Positions 1 through 6,576 of a stretch of DNA of 18,251 bases are shown here, in pieces (positions within the stretch are counted from its first letter, which is position 1; the number at the start of each line of letters is the position of its first letter). Location: contig JAFMJK010000017.1 of NCBI GenBank assembly GCA_017853515.1, positions 1-18,251 on the forward strand. Direction: 5' to 3'. The notes below the pieces were generated by a model. It worked only from the letters and a program-made list of their open reading frames with translations. It did not search any database and was not told the origin of the DNA. The stretch comes from Chthoniobacterales bacterium (GTDB taxonomy: Bacteria; Verrucomicrobiota; Verrucomicrobiia; Chthoniobacterales; JACTMZ01). Position numbers and translations under genes: made by a program.

Positions 1-161
1 GCGGCCACTTCCACCAAAACTGGCAGCAGGACGACTTCCGCAAGCTGGTGCTCAACGCGCTTTGCTGGACAGCCCGGGCCTCCGTTCCGGAGGAAGGTGT
101 GCCCTCGCGCACGCCGAGCGAGCGGGACTTGGAACTCAACCGCGACAAACCGCAACCGTGA
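1..161 (+). CDS. ThuA-like domain protein, C-terminal fragment
   Basis: Only the last 52 codons are present, read from base 3 and ending in TGA at 159-161; the start lies outside the window. The fragment opens GHFHQNW and continues DDFRKLVLNALCWTA, then VPEEGVPS. This closely matches the C-terminus of ThuA-like (trehalose-utilization type, class I glutamine amidotransferase fold) proteins that are abundant in Verrucomicrobia and Planctomycetes. In that family these segments lie at the end of the Rossmann-like domain. The tail after the domain is short and polar, with no membrane segment. The actual substrate of most members is unknown, so no function beyond the fold is claimed. The gene faces the neighbouring small leftward gene, with about 107 bases between them that hold nothing convincing. 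Confidence 0.72.
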   Translation, partial: GHFHQNWQQDDFRKLVLNALCWTARASVPEEGVPSRTPSERDLELNRDKPQP

Positions 162-268
162 CCGGCATCATGTCGGCCAATGCGGTGGGCGATGATATCG
201 AGATTTACGCCGATGCCGGCCGCTTGAGCCAGACCGCAATCCGGTTCTTTTAGGAGGGGATCCGAACC

Positions 269-445
269 CTACATCTTGAACTCGGGGATGTCTTCCGCGA
301 CGCGCGGGGCGTTTTCCCGGAGTTTCAAGGCGACAATGATTTCTTCGAAGGCTCGCACGGCCACTTCGTAGGGGACCCTGCTGGGTGGGTCCTCCATGGG
401 GCGGTCGAAGACCGGCAGTTCGAAATCGTCTTCGGGTCTGAGCAT
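269..445 (-). CDS. small acidic hypothetical protein downstream of nucleotidyltransferase
   Basis: A 58-aa ORF from ATG at 445 (alternative GTG at 460, overlapping the upstream gene) to TAG at 269. The ATG lies two bases after the stop of the nucleotidyltransferase frame, so the two were probably translated together. The protein is acidic and hydrophilic, with a proline-rich N-terminal third (LPVFDRPMEDPPSR) and a likely amphipathic helix around residues 28-45 (YEVAVRAFEEIIVALKL). It has no signal peptide, cysteine or membrane segment. I do not recognise the family. Its tight linkage to a nucleotidyltransferase suggests a partner protein, as in two-gene nucleotidyltransferase modules, but that is inference from position only. 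Confidence 0.5.
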   Translation of the reverse strand: MLRPEDDFELPVFDRPMEDPPSRVPYEVAVRAFEEIIVALKLRENAPRVAEDIPEFKM

Positions 446-447
446 AG

Positions 448-978
448 TCAATGCTGGCACATCTGGCGGATGCGCTCCAGCGCTTCGTCTCCTCCGTAAC
501 GGCGGATGAGCGCGGCGAAGGTTTCTTCGCTGGGGTCGAGTCCGTGGAGTTCGATGAGTTTCCGGATATCGAGCCAGTCTTGACCGGCTTTTTGCGGATC
601 ACGGTCGCTGCTTCGCGAGGCATGCAACTTCAGCGCGACCATGTGCTGGGGCGAGGGAGTGCGCTTTCCTTGAGTGACAGCGGAATCCGCGCGCAATTTG
701 GCGAAGGTGGCATCATCGACCAACATCAAGTCGATGCGGGGCGAGCCGATTTCCCCCTCGAACTGGGCGAAAGCATTGCCCCCGGAGAAGCAGCGGTATC
801 CGTAACGTCCGAGCAATTCCTCCTATTTGGATCTGCTGGAGGCGAGCACGAGAAAATCCAGATCCATGGTCATGCGTTGATGACCTAAACTGATGACCGC
901 GTGGCCGCCGATAAGCAGGAAGTCCATGCTGCGCTTCTTCGCTTCCTCCGTGAGGCGTTCGATCAGTTCGAGGATCAT
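448..978 (-). pseudogene. nucleotidyltransferase (AbiEii/MNT-like fold) interrupted by an in-frame amber codon
   Basis: Reading from ATG at 978 gives a nucleotidyltransferase start: LLIGGHAV (residues 21-28) followed by TMDLDFLV (37-44). The GG and DxD pair is the hallmark of the polymerase-beta-like fold. Codon 52 (bases 825-823) is TAG. The same frame then continues without interruption for 124 codons to TGA at 448. That part carries RIDLMLVD (probable third carboxylate), MVALKLHA, and DWLDIRKLIELHGLDP, all expected in the second half of AbiEii-type or related nucleotidyltransferases. The full frame is 177 codons, a normal length. Codon 52 precedes Glu-Glu-Leu-Leu and could derive from a TGG tryptophan codon by one base change. 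Translation from a TTG at 816 would lack the active site. The gene lies 12 bases after lpxB on the same strand. A sequencing error is the main alternative to a real nonsense mutation. Confidence 0.72.
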
Positions 979-990
979 GGTGGGATGAGG

Positions 991-2094
991 TCAGCTTAGC
1001 ACATCGAGCAGGGCACGGGCCGGGGAAATGGCTCCCGGAGCGAGGAGTGTTTCGCGGACTTTGGCAAAGTTCGCCCGCATGGCGGCGCGATGGGCTGCAT
1101 CGTCGAGAAGAAGCAGAGCTTCGGAGGCCAGCGCTGGGGGCGTCGCGTCTTGCTGGATGAATTCTTTGACGATTTCTTTCCCGGCGAGAAGGTTGGCCAT
1201 GCCGAGATGCGGGACTTTGATCACGGTGCGTCCGGCCAGATAGGTCAGCGGTGCCACCTTGTAGACGAGGGCGTAGGGGAGTCCGCAGAGCGTGGCCTCG
1301 AGGGTGGCGGTGCCGGAGGCAACGAGCCCGGCGGCGGCGGTCTGCATGAGGTCGCGCGCGTTGCGGAGCCCGATGTCGCAGCCAACACCGGCTCGCGCGG
1401 CCGCGTCGCACATGAGGGCTTGGAGCTTTTCCGAGGATGCGGCGCTGGCGAAGACGGTTTGGGGACGGCGGGCGAGGACGATTTTGGCCGCGGCGAGCAT
1501 GACCGGAAAAATTTTGCGCACCTCGCGTTCGCGGCTGCCGGGCAAGAGCGCGAAGAGGTTCGGGTTGCGCGTTTCATCTTCGAGAATCTGCAGCTTCGTC
1601 GCCATGGGGTGCCCGACAAAATCGGCGTGGAGACCGGATTTTTCGTAGAGATCTTTTTCGAAGGGAAAAATGCAGAACATGCGGTCGAGCCAGCGCGCCA
1701 TGCGCGGAATACGGGCGCGGTTCCAAGCCCAGACCTGCGGACTGATATAGTAGAGCAGCTTGGTGGCCGGGCGCTGCGGCTGCAGGGCTTTGGCCATGCG
1801 GAGATTGAAACCGGGATAGTCGACGAAAAGGACGGCATCGGGTTTTTCCCGGGCGATGCGGTCGAGGGTTTCGCGGAATTTTCCGCGGAAGTAGCCGTAG
1901 CGGCGAAGCACATCCCAAAGGCCGACCACCGCGGCATCGTGGGTCCAATCCTCGACTGCGGAACTCATGGCGTGGAGCTTGGGGCCGCCCAGGCCCGAGA
2001 TCTGCAAGTCGGGGCGAAGGGATTTCAGCTCCGCAAGCAAAGCGGCAGCGTGGGTGTCGCCGCTCGTTTCGCCGGCTATGACGAAAATGCGCAT
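991..2094 (-). CDS. lpxB: lipid-A-disaccharide synthase LpxB
   Basis: LpxB is the glycosyltransferase that joins UDP-2,3-diacylglucosamine to lipid X, forming the lipid A disaccharide at the inner face of the cytoplasmic membrane. The 367-aa length is typical. Family landmarks in order: GETSGD at residues 8-13, FVDYPGFNLRMAKAL in the N-terminal half, YYISPQVWAWNRARI, FPFEKDLYEKSGL then FVGHPM, LLPGSREREV, and the C-terminal SGTATLEATLCGLP followed by KVPHLGMANLLAGKEIVKEF. ATG at 2094 begins the expected first strand (MRIFVIAG), so the start is secure. It is the third lipid A-related gene of the leftward block after lpxI and a Gfo/Idh dehydrogenase. The 98 bases separating it from the dehydrogenase hold a nested-palindrome repeat, which could affect expression of lpxB relative to the upstream genes. 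Confidence 0.97.
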   Translation of the reverse strand: MRIFVIAGETSGDTHAAALLAELKSLRPDLQISGLGGPKLHAMSSAVEDWTHDAAVVGLWDVLRRYGYFRGKFRETLDRIAREKPDAVLFVDYPGFNLRMAKALQPQRPATKLLYYISPQVWAWNRARIPRMARWLDRMFCIFPFEKDLYEKSGLHADFVGHPMATKLQILEDETRNPNLFALLPGSREREVRKIFPVMLAAAKIVLARRPQTVFASAASSEKLQALMCDAAARAGVGCDIGLRNARDLMQTAAAGLVASGTATLEATLCGLPYALVYKVAPLTYLAGRTVIKVPHLGMANLLAGKEIVKEFIQQDATPPALASEALLLLDDAAHRAAMRANFAKVRETLLAPGAISPARALLDVLS

Positions 2095-2111
2095 TGGTCA
2101 GTCGGGAGAAG

Positions 2112-2175
2112 GTAGGGACACGCGGCCCGCGTGTCCGGAGATGATCAAGCGGACGAGCGGGCCGCTCGTCCCTAC
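2112..2175. repeat. nested-palindrome repeat element (copy 1)
   Basis: Two 25-base arms, 2112-2136 and 2151-2175, flank a 14-base spacer. The outer 8 bases, GTAGGGAC and GTCCCTAC, are inverse complements. Each arm is itself a hairpin: GGACACGCG/CGCGTGTCC with loop GCC (2116-2136), and GGACGAGCG/CGCTCGTCC with loop GGC (2151-2171). When the second arm is inverted and aligned to the first, the four stem positions that differ form two base pairs, and both pairs are preserved in each arm. The element fills most of the gap between the Gfo/Idh gene and lpxB. There is no T-run, so it is not a classic intrinsic terminator. Confidence 0.85.
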
Positions 2176-2192
2176 CTCGGCTGGCAGCAGCG

Positions 2193-3131
2193 TCATGAGT
2201 CGCGTTGCGGCGCGCGCTCGGCAATCTGCCGCGTGATGCGCACGGCGAGTTCGAGCGCCGCCGCGGCTTCCGCGCCGCCGACCTTGGGCTGGGCGCCGGC
2301 GCGGGCGCAGTCGATGAAGTGGTGGAGTTCGCGTTGCAGAGGCTCGCCTTTATCGATGGTGACGCGTTCGCGCACGATCTTGCCGTCCTTGAGGCGGAAC
2401 ATCTTCGCCGTTTGCTTTTGGTAGTTGAGCGAGAGATACGCGTCTTCTTGGAACAGCCGGATCTCTCGCATCTTTTTCATGCTGATGCGGCTGGCTGTGA
2501 CATTGGCCACCGCGCCGTTGGCGAAGTGCAAACGCACGCTGGCGATGTCCTCGCCCTTGCTCAAAACGGCCACGCCGACGGCATCGACGCTGGTCACGGG
2601 CGATTTCACCAGGTGCAAAATGATGTCGAGATCGTGGATCATGACGTCGAGGACGACGCCGATATCGAGGCTTCGACCCGGGTAGGGCGAGAGACGGGTG
2701 ACTTCGAGGAAGCGCGGGCGGTTGAGCCTCTGTTCGAGCGCGTCGAGGGCGGGATTGAAGCGCTCGATGTGTCCGACTTGCAGAACAAGTCCGCGTTCGC
2801 GGGCGAAGTCGGACATTTCCGCGGCCTGCTCTGGAGTCTCGGCGATGGGTTTTTCCACCAGCACGTGGCGTCCGGCCCCGAGCAGTTTCATGACCATCTC
2901 GTGATGCAGGTTGGTCGGCGCGGCCACCGAGACGGCGTCGCAGCGTTCGATCAGATCGTCGAGCGAGCCGGCGACAACTCCGCCGAATTTGCGCGCGGCT
3001 TTTTCCGCCGCACGCGGATCGGCATCGTAAATCGCTGCGAGTTCGGCATTGTCCAGTTCCCCGTAAATGCGGGCGTGGTTCCACCCCATGCTTCCGACTC
3101 CGACAACCCCGGCGCGAAGTTTGTTGCTCAT
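2193..3131 (-). CDS. Gfo/Idh/MocA-family NAD(P)-dependent dehydrogenase, possibly GnnA-like
   Basis: A 312-aa oxidoreductase. The N-terminal Rossmann fold shows GVVGVGSMG (residues 8-16), the family EKP motif lies at 93-95, and GHIERFNPA starts at 120. The C-terminal alpha/beta domain contains the metal-free HDLD motif at 166-169. Its ATG overlaps the lpxI stop as ATGA (3131-3128), so it is translationally coupled to lpxI, and lpxB follows. In Acidithiobacillus and Leptospira a Gfo/Idh enzyme encoded with lpx genes, GnnA, oxidises the 3-OH of UDP-GlcNAc; GnnB then transaminates it, giving 2,3-diamino lipid A. The lpx setting here makes that role plausible, but no GnnB aminotransferase is visible in the window and the family has many substrates. 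The family call is secure and the GnnA role is only a hypothesis. Confidence 0.9.
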   Translation of the reverse strand: MSNKLRAGVVGVGSMGWNHARIYGELDNAELAAIYDADPRAAEKAARKFGGVVAGSLDDLIERCDAVSVAAPTNLHHEMVMKLLGAGRHVLVEKPIAETPEQAAEMSDFARERGLVLQVGHIERFNPALDALEQRLNRPRFLEVTRLSPYPGRSLDIGVVLDVMIHDLDIILHLVKSPVTSVDAVGVAVLSKGEDIASVRLHFANGAVANVTASRISMKKMREIRLFQEDAYLSLNYQKQTAKMFRLKDGKIVRERVTIDKGEPLQRELHHFIDCARAGAQPKVGGAEAAAALELAVRITRQIAERAPQRDS

Positions 3132-3943
3132 GATTTCACTCCGATGATGGAAATTTTGTGTTCGTCGGCCAAGGCGCGAAGTCGGCCGGGTTCGACGAGC
3201 AGGGTGCGTCCGGCTTCGACGGCAAGGGCCGACAGTCCGGCCGAGGCGCCGGCTTCGAGGGTGAGGGGACCGATGACCGGAACATCGAAGCGGAAATCCT
3301 GGTTCGGCTTCGAAACCTTCACCGCGACGGCTTGGCCGCGTCCGAGGGCGGCACCACGCTTGATCGCTTCATTTGTGCCCTCAAATCCTTCCACGGCCAG
3401 AACCGTGCCGTTGCGAACCACCACGGTTTGGCCGATGTCAAGACGACTGACTTCCTTGGCGATGCGCAGACCGAACGCGACATCGTCATTGGTCCGGCGC
3501 CTCGGGGTCGGTCCGGCAAAATGTCCCTCGGGCGCCAGGAACTCCTCCAGAAACGTGGTCGCGGGGAGAAGCTCGACGCCCGCTTTGGCGAGTTGATCGG
3601 CCACGGCGCCGAAAAGTGTCTCGGCATTCCTTTCCTTGAGTTTGGCCAGAACGAGCAGCGCGGCGAAGTCGGGGCGGAGGTCGAAGAGATTTTTCGGAGC
3701 GATTTGTCCGGCCATGATGGCTTGCGAGGCTCCGGTCTCTTTCGCGTAGGAGACAAGTTTGCCGAGTTGTCCGACTCGGAGCCATCGGAGATCGTCGACC
3801 TCGGCGGCAAGGGCCGGATCGGTTTCGTTCTCGAACGCGGCGGCACAAAGTCGTTTCACTCCCCGGCGGCGGGCAGCCTCGGCGAGTTGGAACGGATAGC
3901 GTCCGTTCCCGGCGATGATGAGAAGCGTATCGGGCGTGCTCAA
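3128..3943 (-). CDS. lpxI: UDP-2,3-diacylglucosamine pyrophosphatase LpxI
   Basis: LpxI hydrolyses UDP-2,3-diacylglucosamine to lipid X and UMP, replacing LpxH in many bacteria. The product is the substrate pair used by LpxB, encoded two genes downstream. The 271-aa protein shows the family N-terminus AGNGRYP (residues 11-17), the central IMAGQIAPKNLFDL, TNDDVAFGLRIAKEVSRLDIGQTVVV in the middle domain, then VEGFEGTNEAI and KPNQDFRFDVPVIG. Asp220 in the last motif lies in the segment where the family's essential aspartate is expected. The start is a TTG at 3943 giving MSTPDTLLIIAGNG; no ATG exists in this frame upstream, and the Shine-Dalgarno is weak. The gene overlaps the dehydrogenase by ATGA at its end. 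Another short ORF ends 42 bases upstream. Confidence 0.95.
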   Translation of the reverse strand: MSTPDTLLIIAGNGRYPFQLAEAARRRGVKRLCAAAFENETDPALAAEVDDLRWLRVGQLGKLVSYAKETGASQAIMAGQIAPKNLFDLRPDFAALLVLAKLKERNAETLFGAVADQLAKAGVELLPATTFLEEFLAPEGHFAGPTPRRRTNDDVAFGLRIAKEVSRLDIGQTVVVRNGTVLAVEGFEGTNEAIKRGAALGRGQAVAVKVSKPNQDFRFDVPVIGPLTLEAGASAGLSALAVEAGRTLLVEPGRLRALADEHKISIIGVKS

Positions 3944-3982
3944 CGCGCTGGATTCTCGGGGGGCTCGCGGGGATTCGCGAGA

Positions 3983-4012
3983 GTTTTAAGTTTCAGGTTT
4001 GCAAGTTTTAAG
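3983..4012. repeat. short direct repeat, AT-rich island
   Basis: AGTTTTAAG occurs at 3983-3991 and again at 4004-4012, separated by 12 bases (TTCAGGTTTGCA with overlap of the T-rich edge). It forms a short AT-rich patch in otherwise GC-rich sequence just upstream of lpxI and over the 3' end of the small upstream ORF. No function is evident. Confidence 0.5.
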
Positions 4013-4162
4013 CGGGACCGCAGGTGTGAGGTGGTCGCGGCTGGCGAAATCCTGCTCGTCCTCGGGGAGCAGCGGTTGCCCGAGTTTGGCGCCAGGCGGT
4101 AGTTTCCATCCTTGTTGCGGAGGTTGCCGTGTTTCGGGTTGGTCTTCTTTTGCGGCCCTCAC
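3986..4162 (-). CDS. possible small hypothetical protein upstream of lpxI (58 aa)
   Basis: A GTG-initiated frame from 4162 to TAA at 3986 encodes 58 residues. It begins MRAAKEDQPETRQPP, continues GWKLPPGAKLGQPLLPEDEQDFAS, and ends in KTCKPET. It is proline- and charge-rich with no membrane segment or recognised domain. Third codon positions in the middle are mostly G or C, as in the neighbouring genes. A sigma70-like site at 4173-4200 lies just upstream, placing the expected transcription start 4-5 bases before the GTG. The ORF lies 42 bases upstream of lpxI on the same strand. If it is not real, the region is a roughly 220-base untranslated leader of lpxI. I do not recognise the family. Confidence 0.42.
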   Translation of the reverse strand: MRAAKEDQPETRQPPQQGWKLPPGAKLGQPLLPEDEQDFASRDHLTPAVPLKTCKPET

Positions 4163-4172
4163 GAGGCCTCAT

Positions 4173-4200
4173 AGCATAAATCAGGCTATTGCTGCTTCAA
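4173..4200 (-). promoter_or_regulatory. candidate sigma70-type promoter of the lpxI operon
   Basis: On the minus strand TTGAAG (4200-4195) and TATGCT (4178-4173) are separated by 16 bases. The predicted transcript begins about 4-5 bases before the GTG of the small ORF at 4162. This is a match by eye only; the site lies in the divergent gap between the lpx block and the photolyase gene. Confidence 0.35.
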
Positions 4201-4302
4201 GCGGGCACATGGCAAATAGGTGGCGTATGTTTCCGGCGGCCGGGGACGACCGCCCTCCAGGATTGCTGGATCGGGGGCGCACGGAAGGGCATGATCGATT
4301 TA

Positions 4303-5694
4303 ATGAAGCGGGCAATTCACTGGTTCCGGAGGGATTTGCGGATCACAGACAACGCAGCGTTAGCTGCCGCGGCCAAGGAGGCGGAGGAAGTGGTGCCGGT
4401 CTATGTGGTCAGCGATTGGAAAAAAAAGCACCGTTGGACAGGGGCGGCTCGGCAGACGTTTCTTTGCGGGTCCTTGGCGGCGTTGGACGGAAATCTGCGG
4501 GCCATCGGCAGCGGGCTGATCGTGCGCGAGGGGAACGCTGAGGAAGCCTTGGTCAAATTGGCGCGGGAAACGAAGGCTGAGGCGGTGTTCACCAACCGCG
4601 ACCCGGATCCTTTCGGCAGCGGAACGGAAAAGCGTCTGGCCAAAGCGCTCGCTGCCGAGGGGCGTGAGTTGAAGCTTTTCAAAGATGCGGCCATTCACGA
4701 GCGCGACGAGGTCAAGACGGGCGGGGGCGGCAATTTTCGCGTATTCACACCTTATTCGCGGGCATGGGCCAAGCTCGACAAGCCGGCAGCGGGTCCGGCG
4801 TTGAAGAAACTCAAAACACCGGCGGGGATCAAAAGCGCTGCCCTGCCGACACCGGCGCATTGGGGACTGAAGGAATTTGCCGGCGGTGCGGAGGCCGGAG
4901 AAAAAGCGGCGCGCGCGCGTCTGAAGAAATTTCTGGCGGGTCCGATCCACGATTACGGCGAGACGCGTGATTTGATGGGCGAGGACGGGACTTCGCGCAT
5001 CTCGCAGGATCTGAGGCACGGATTGCTTTCCATCCGCGAGGTCTACCACCGGGCCAAGGCGGCGGCGGACGGTGCCAACGCCACGGGGCGCAACAACGTG
5101 TGGAAATTCATCAGCGAGCTGATCTGGCGGGAATTTTATTTCCAGATTCTTTGGCATTATCCCGAGGTGCTGGAGCACGAGTTCAACGCGAAATACCGCG
5201 GGATGAAGTGGGATCAAGACCAGGCCAAATACCGCGCGTGGTGCGAGGGGCGGACCGGCTTTCCCATCGTCGATGCGGCCATGCGTCAATTGAACGAGAC
5301 GGGCTACATGCACAACCGCTCGCGGATGATCGCGGCCATGTTCCTGACCAAGGATCTCCATCTCGATTGGCGTTTGGGGGAGCAATACTTCATGCAGACG
5401 CTGATCGACGGCGAGATCGCGAGCAACAATGGCGGGTGGCAGTGGAGTGCAGGGACGGGAGCTGACGCCGCGCCGTATTTCCGCATCCAGAATCCGTGGA
5501 GTCAGACCAAGCGCTACGATCCTGCGGGCAAATACATCAGACAGTGGATCCCCGAGTTGCGCGATGTGCCCGTCGCGAAGTTTCTCGACGCTCCGGCGGA
5601 CGGCAAACCGATCGCGGCGGGGTATCCGCTGCCGATGGTCGACCATTCGGCCGAGCGCGACGAGACGCTGCGCCGTTTCAAAGCAGTCGCGTAA
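4303..5694 (+). CDS. phrB: deoxyribodipyrimidine photolyase (class I CPD photolyase / cryptochrome family)
   Basis: A light-dependent flavoenzyme that splits cyclobutane pyrimidine dimers in DNA. From ATG 4303 the 463-aa protein opens with the canonical KRAIHWFRRDLRITDNAAL. The antenna-binding alpha/beta domain follows, with FTPYSRAW at its end. The FAD-binding helical domain then has DYGETRDLMGEDGTSRIS, RHGLLSIREVYH, NNVWKFISELIWREFYFQIL, GRTGFPIVDAAMRQLNETGYMHNRSRMI and NNGGWQWSAGTGADAAPYFRI, all hallmark segments of the family. An in-frame ATG at 4291 adds four residues. A GGAAGG at 4283-4288 sits too close to 4291 and rather far from 4303, so the start is chosen from the family N-terminus. 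rsmE follows after 5 bases, implying one transcript. A cryptochrome-like role cannot be excluded from sequence alone. Confidence 0.95.
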   Translation: MKRAIHWFRRDLRITDNAALAAAAKEAEEVVPVYVVSDWKKKHRWTGAARQTFLCGSLAALDGNLRAIGSGLIVREGNAEEALVKLARETKAEAVFTNRDPDPFGSGTEKRLAKALAAEGRELKLFKDAAIHERDEVKTGGGGNFRVFTPYSRAWAKLDKPAAGPALKKLKTPAGIKSAALPTPAHWGLKEFAGGAEAGEKAARARLKKFLAGPIHDYGETRDLMGEDGTSRISQDLRHGLLSIREVYHRAKAAADGANATGRNNVWKFISELIWREFYFQILWHYPEVLEHEFNAKYRGMKWDQDQAKYRAWCEGRTGFPIVDAAMRQLNETGYMHNRSRMIAAMFLTKDLHLDWRLGEQYFMQTLIDGEIASNNGGWQWSAGTGADAAPYFRIQNPWSQTKRYDPAGKYIRQWIPELRDVPVAKFLDAPADGKPIAAGYPLPMVDHSAERDETLRRFKAVA

Positions 5695-5699
5695 GAGTC

Positions 5700-6431
5700 A
5701 TGGCGCGTTTTTTCGTTCCGGCTTCGGATTGGGCCTCGGCACAGTTGCCGGAATCCGAGGGGCGCCATGCTTCGCAAGTCCTGCGCATGGCGAGCGGTGA
5801 TCGCGCGGTCATTTTCGACGGCACGGGCCGTGCGGCCGACGTTGCGTTGACCGAAGTGGCCAAAAAACGCGTCGCCTTCCGCGTTCTGCGCGAATGGCAC
5901 GAGGGGAGGCCGCAGCCCGGCATCCATCTGATCGTCGCACTGATCAGAAACGAGCGCTTCGATTGGTTGGTGCAAAAAGCGACCGAGCTGGGTGCGGCGT
6001 CGATCCGTCCGGTGGCGGCGGATCGCAGCGTGGTGAAACTCGCGGGCAAGAACGCCGAGAAAAGGCGTGGCAAATGGGAGCAAATCGCCGTCGAAGCAGC
6101 CAAGCAGTGCGGTCATTTGGTTCTGCCGGAAATACTCCCCGTTTCGCTGCCGCGCGAGGCATTCGGTTCCGCGCCGGATGGGCTCAAGGGTATTCCTGCC
6201 CTGCACTCGGACGGTGTTGCGCTCGGTCAATTTTTCGGCAAGGAAACAATCAATGTCACTTTTGCCATCGGTCCGGAGGGCGATTGGACGCCGGAGGAAA
6301 TGATGTCCGCGACAGAATGCGGGTTCGCGCCCCTGCATTTGGGCAAGCATGTTCTGCGCAGCGAGACGGCAGCATTGCATGTGTTGAGCGCGGCGGCGCA
6401 TCACTATCACGGAGGCGTCGGGGGAGTATGA
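5700..6431 (+). CDS. rsmE: 16S rRNA (uracil-1498-N3)-methyltransferase RsmE
   Basis: RsmE methylates N3 of U1498 in 16S rRNA using S-adenosylmethionine. The 243-aa protein has an N-terminal PUA-like RNA-binding part (MARFFVPASDW, then GRHASQVLRMASGDRAVIFDG). The C-terminal SPOUT knot domain has NERFDWLVQKATELGAASIRP, then FAIGPEGDWTPEEM and LHLGKHVLRSETAALHVL. The usual GPEGG is GPEGD here, a conservative variant. ATG at 5700 lies 5 bases after the photolyase stop and gives the family N-terminus. The gene ends 145 bases before bioD, and that gap contains the second nested-palindrome element. Confidence 0.95.
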   Translation: MARFFVPASDWASAQLPESEGRHASQVLRMASGDRAVIFDGTGRAADVALTEVAKKRVAFRVLREWHEGRPQPGIHLIVALIRNERFDWLVQKATELGAASIRPVAADRSVVKLAGKNAEKRRGKWEQIAVEAAKQCGHLVLPEILPVSLPREAFGSAPDGLKGIPALHSDGVALGQFFGKETINVTFAIGPEGDWTPEEMMSATECGFAPLHLGKHVLRSETAALHVLSAAAHHYHGGVGGV

Positions 6432-6465
6432 GTCCAACTACGGAAAAGCTCCGGATGTCTGGCAA

Positions 6466-6532
6466 GGTGGATCGCGCTCTCCGAGCGCGATATTTCTGCC
6501 TGAAAACCGCGATGGGGACATCGCGATCCACC
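6466..6532. repeat. nested-palindrome repeat element (copy 2)
   Basis: The outer stem GGTGGATCGCG (6466-6476) pairs with CGCGATCCACC (6522-6532). Inside are two hairpins: ATCGCGCTC/GAGCGCGAT with loop TCC (6471-6491), and CGCGATG/CATCGCG with loop GGGA (6508-6525). The two arms differ inside the stems at positions that still pair, as in copy 1. The 10-mer ATGTCTGGCA lies just outside the left arm (6455-6464) and also occurs inside copy 3. GCCTGAAA followed by (A)CC occurs in the spacer (6498-6508) and again right of the element (6544-6553). The element occupies the rsmE-bioD gap. Confidence 0.82.
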
Positions 6533-6576
6533 CTGCGATCAAAGCCTGAAACCTTTCGGGGTCTGCTGGGTTTGTC

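Noticed and set aside
162..219. Inverted repeat CCGGCATC and GATGCCGG after the ThuA-like gene, as a terminator
   Set aside because: The loop is over 40 bases and no T-run follows, so it is most likely chance.
2205..3596. A 463-codon plus-strand open frame
   Set aside because: It is antisense to the Gfo/Idh gene and lpxI, both of which show full family motifs; the plus-strand translation has no recognisable fold.
4360..5646. A 428-codon minus-strand open frame
   Set aside because: It is antisense to photolyase, whose motifs are unambiguous.
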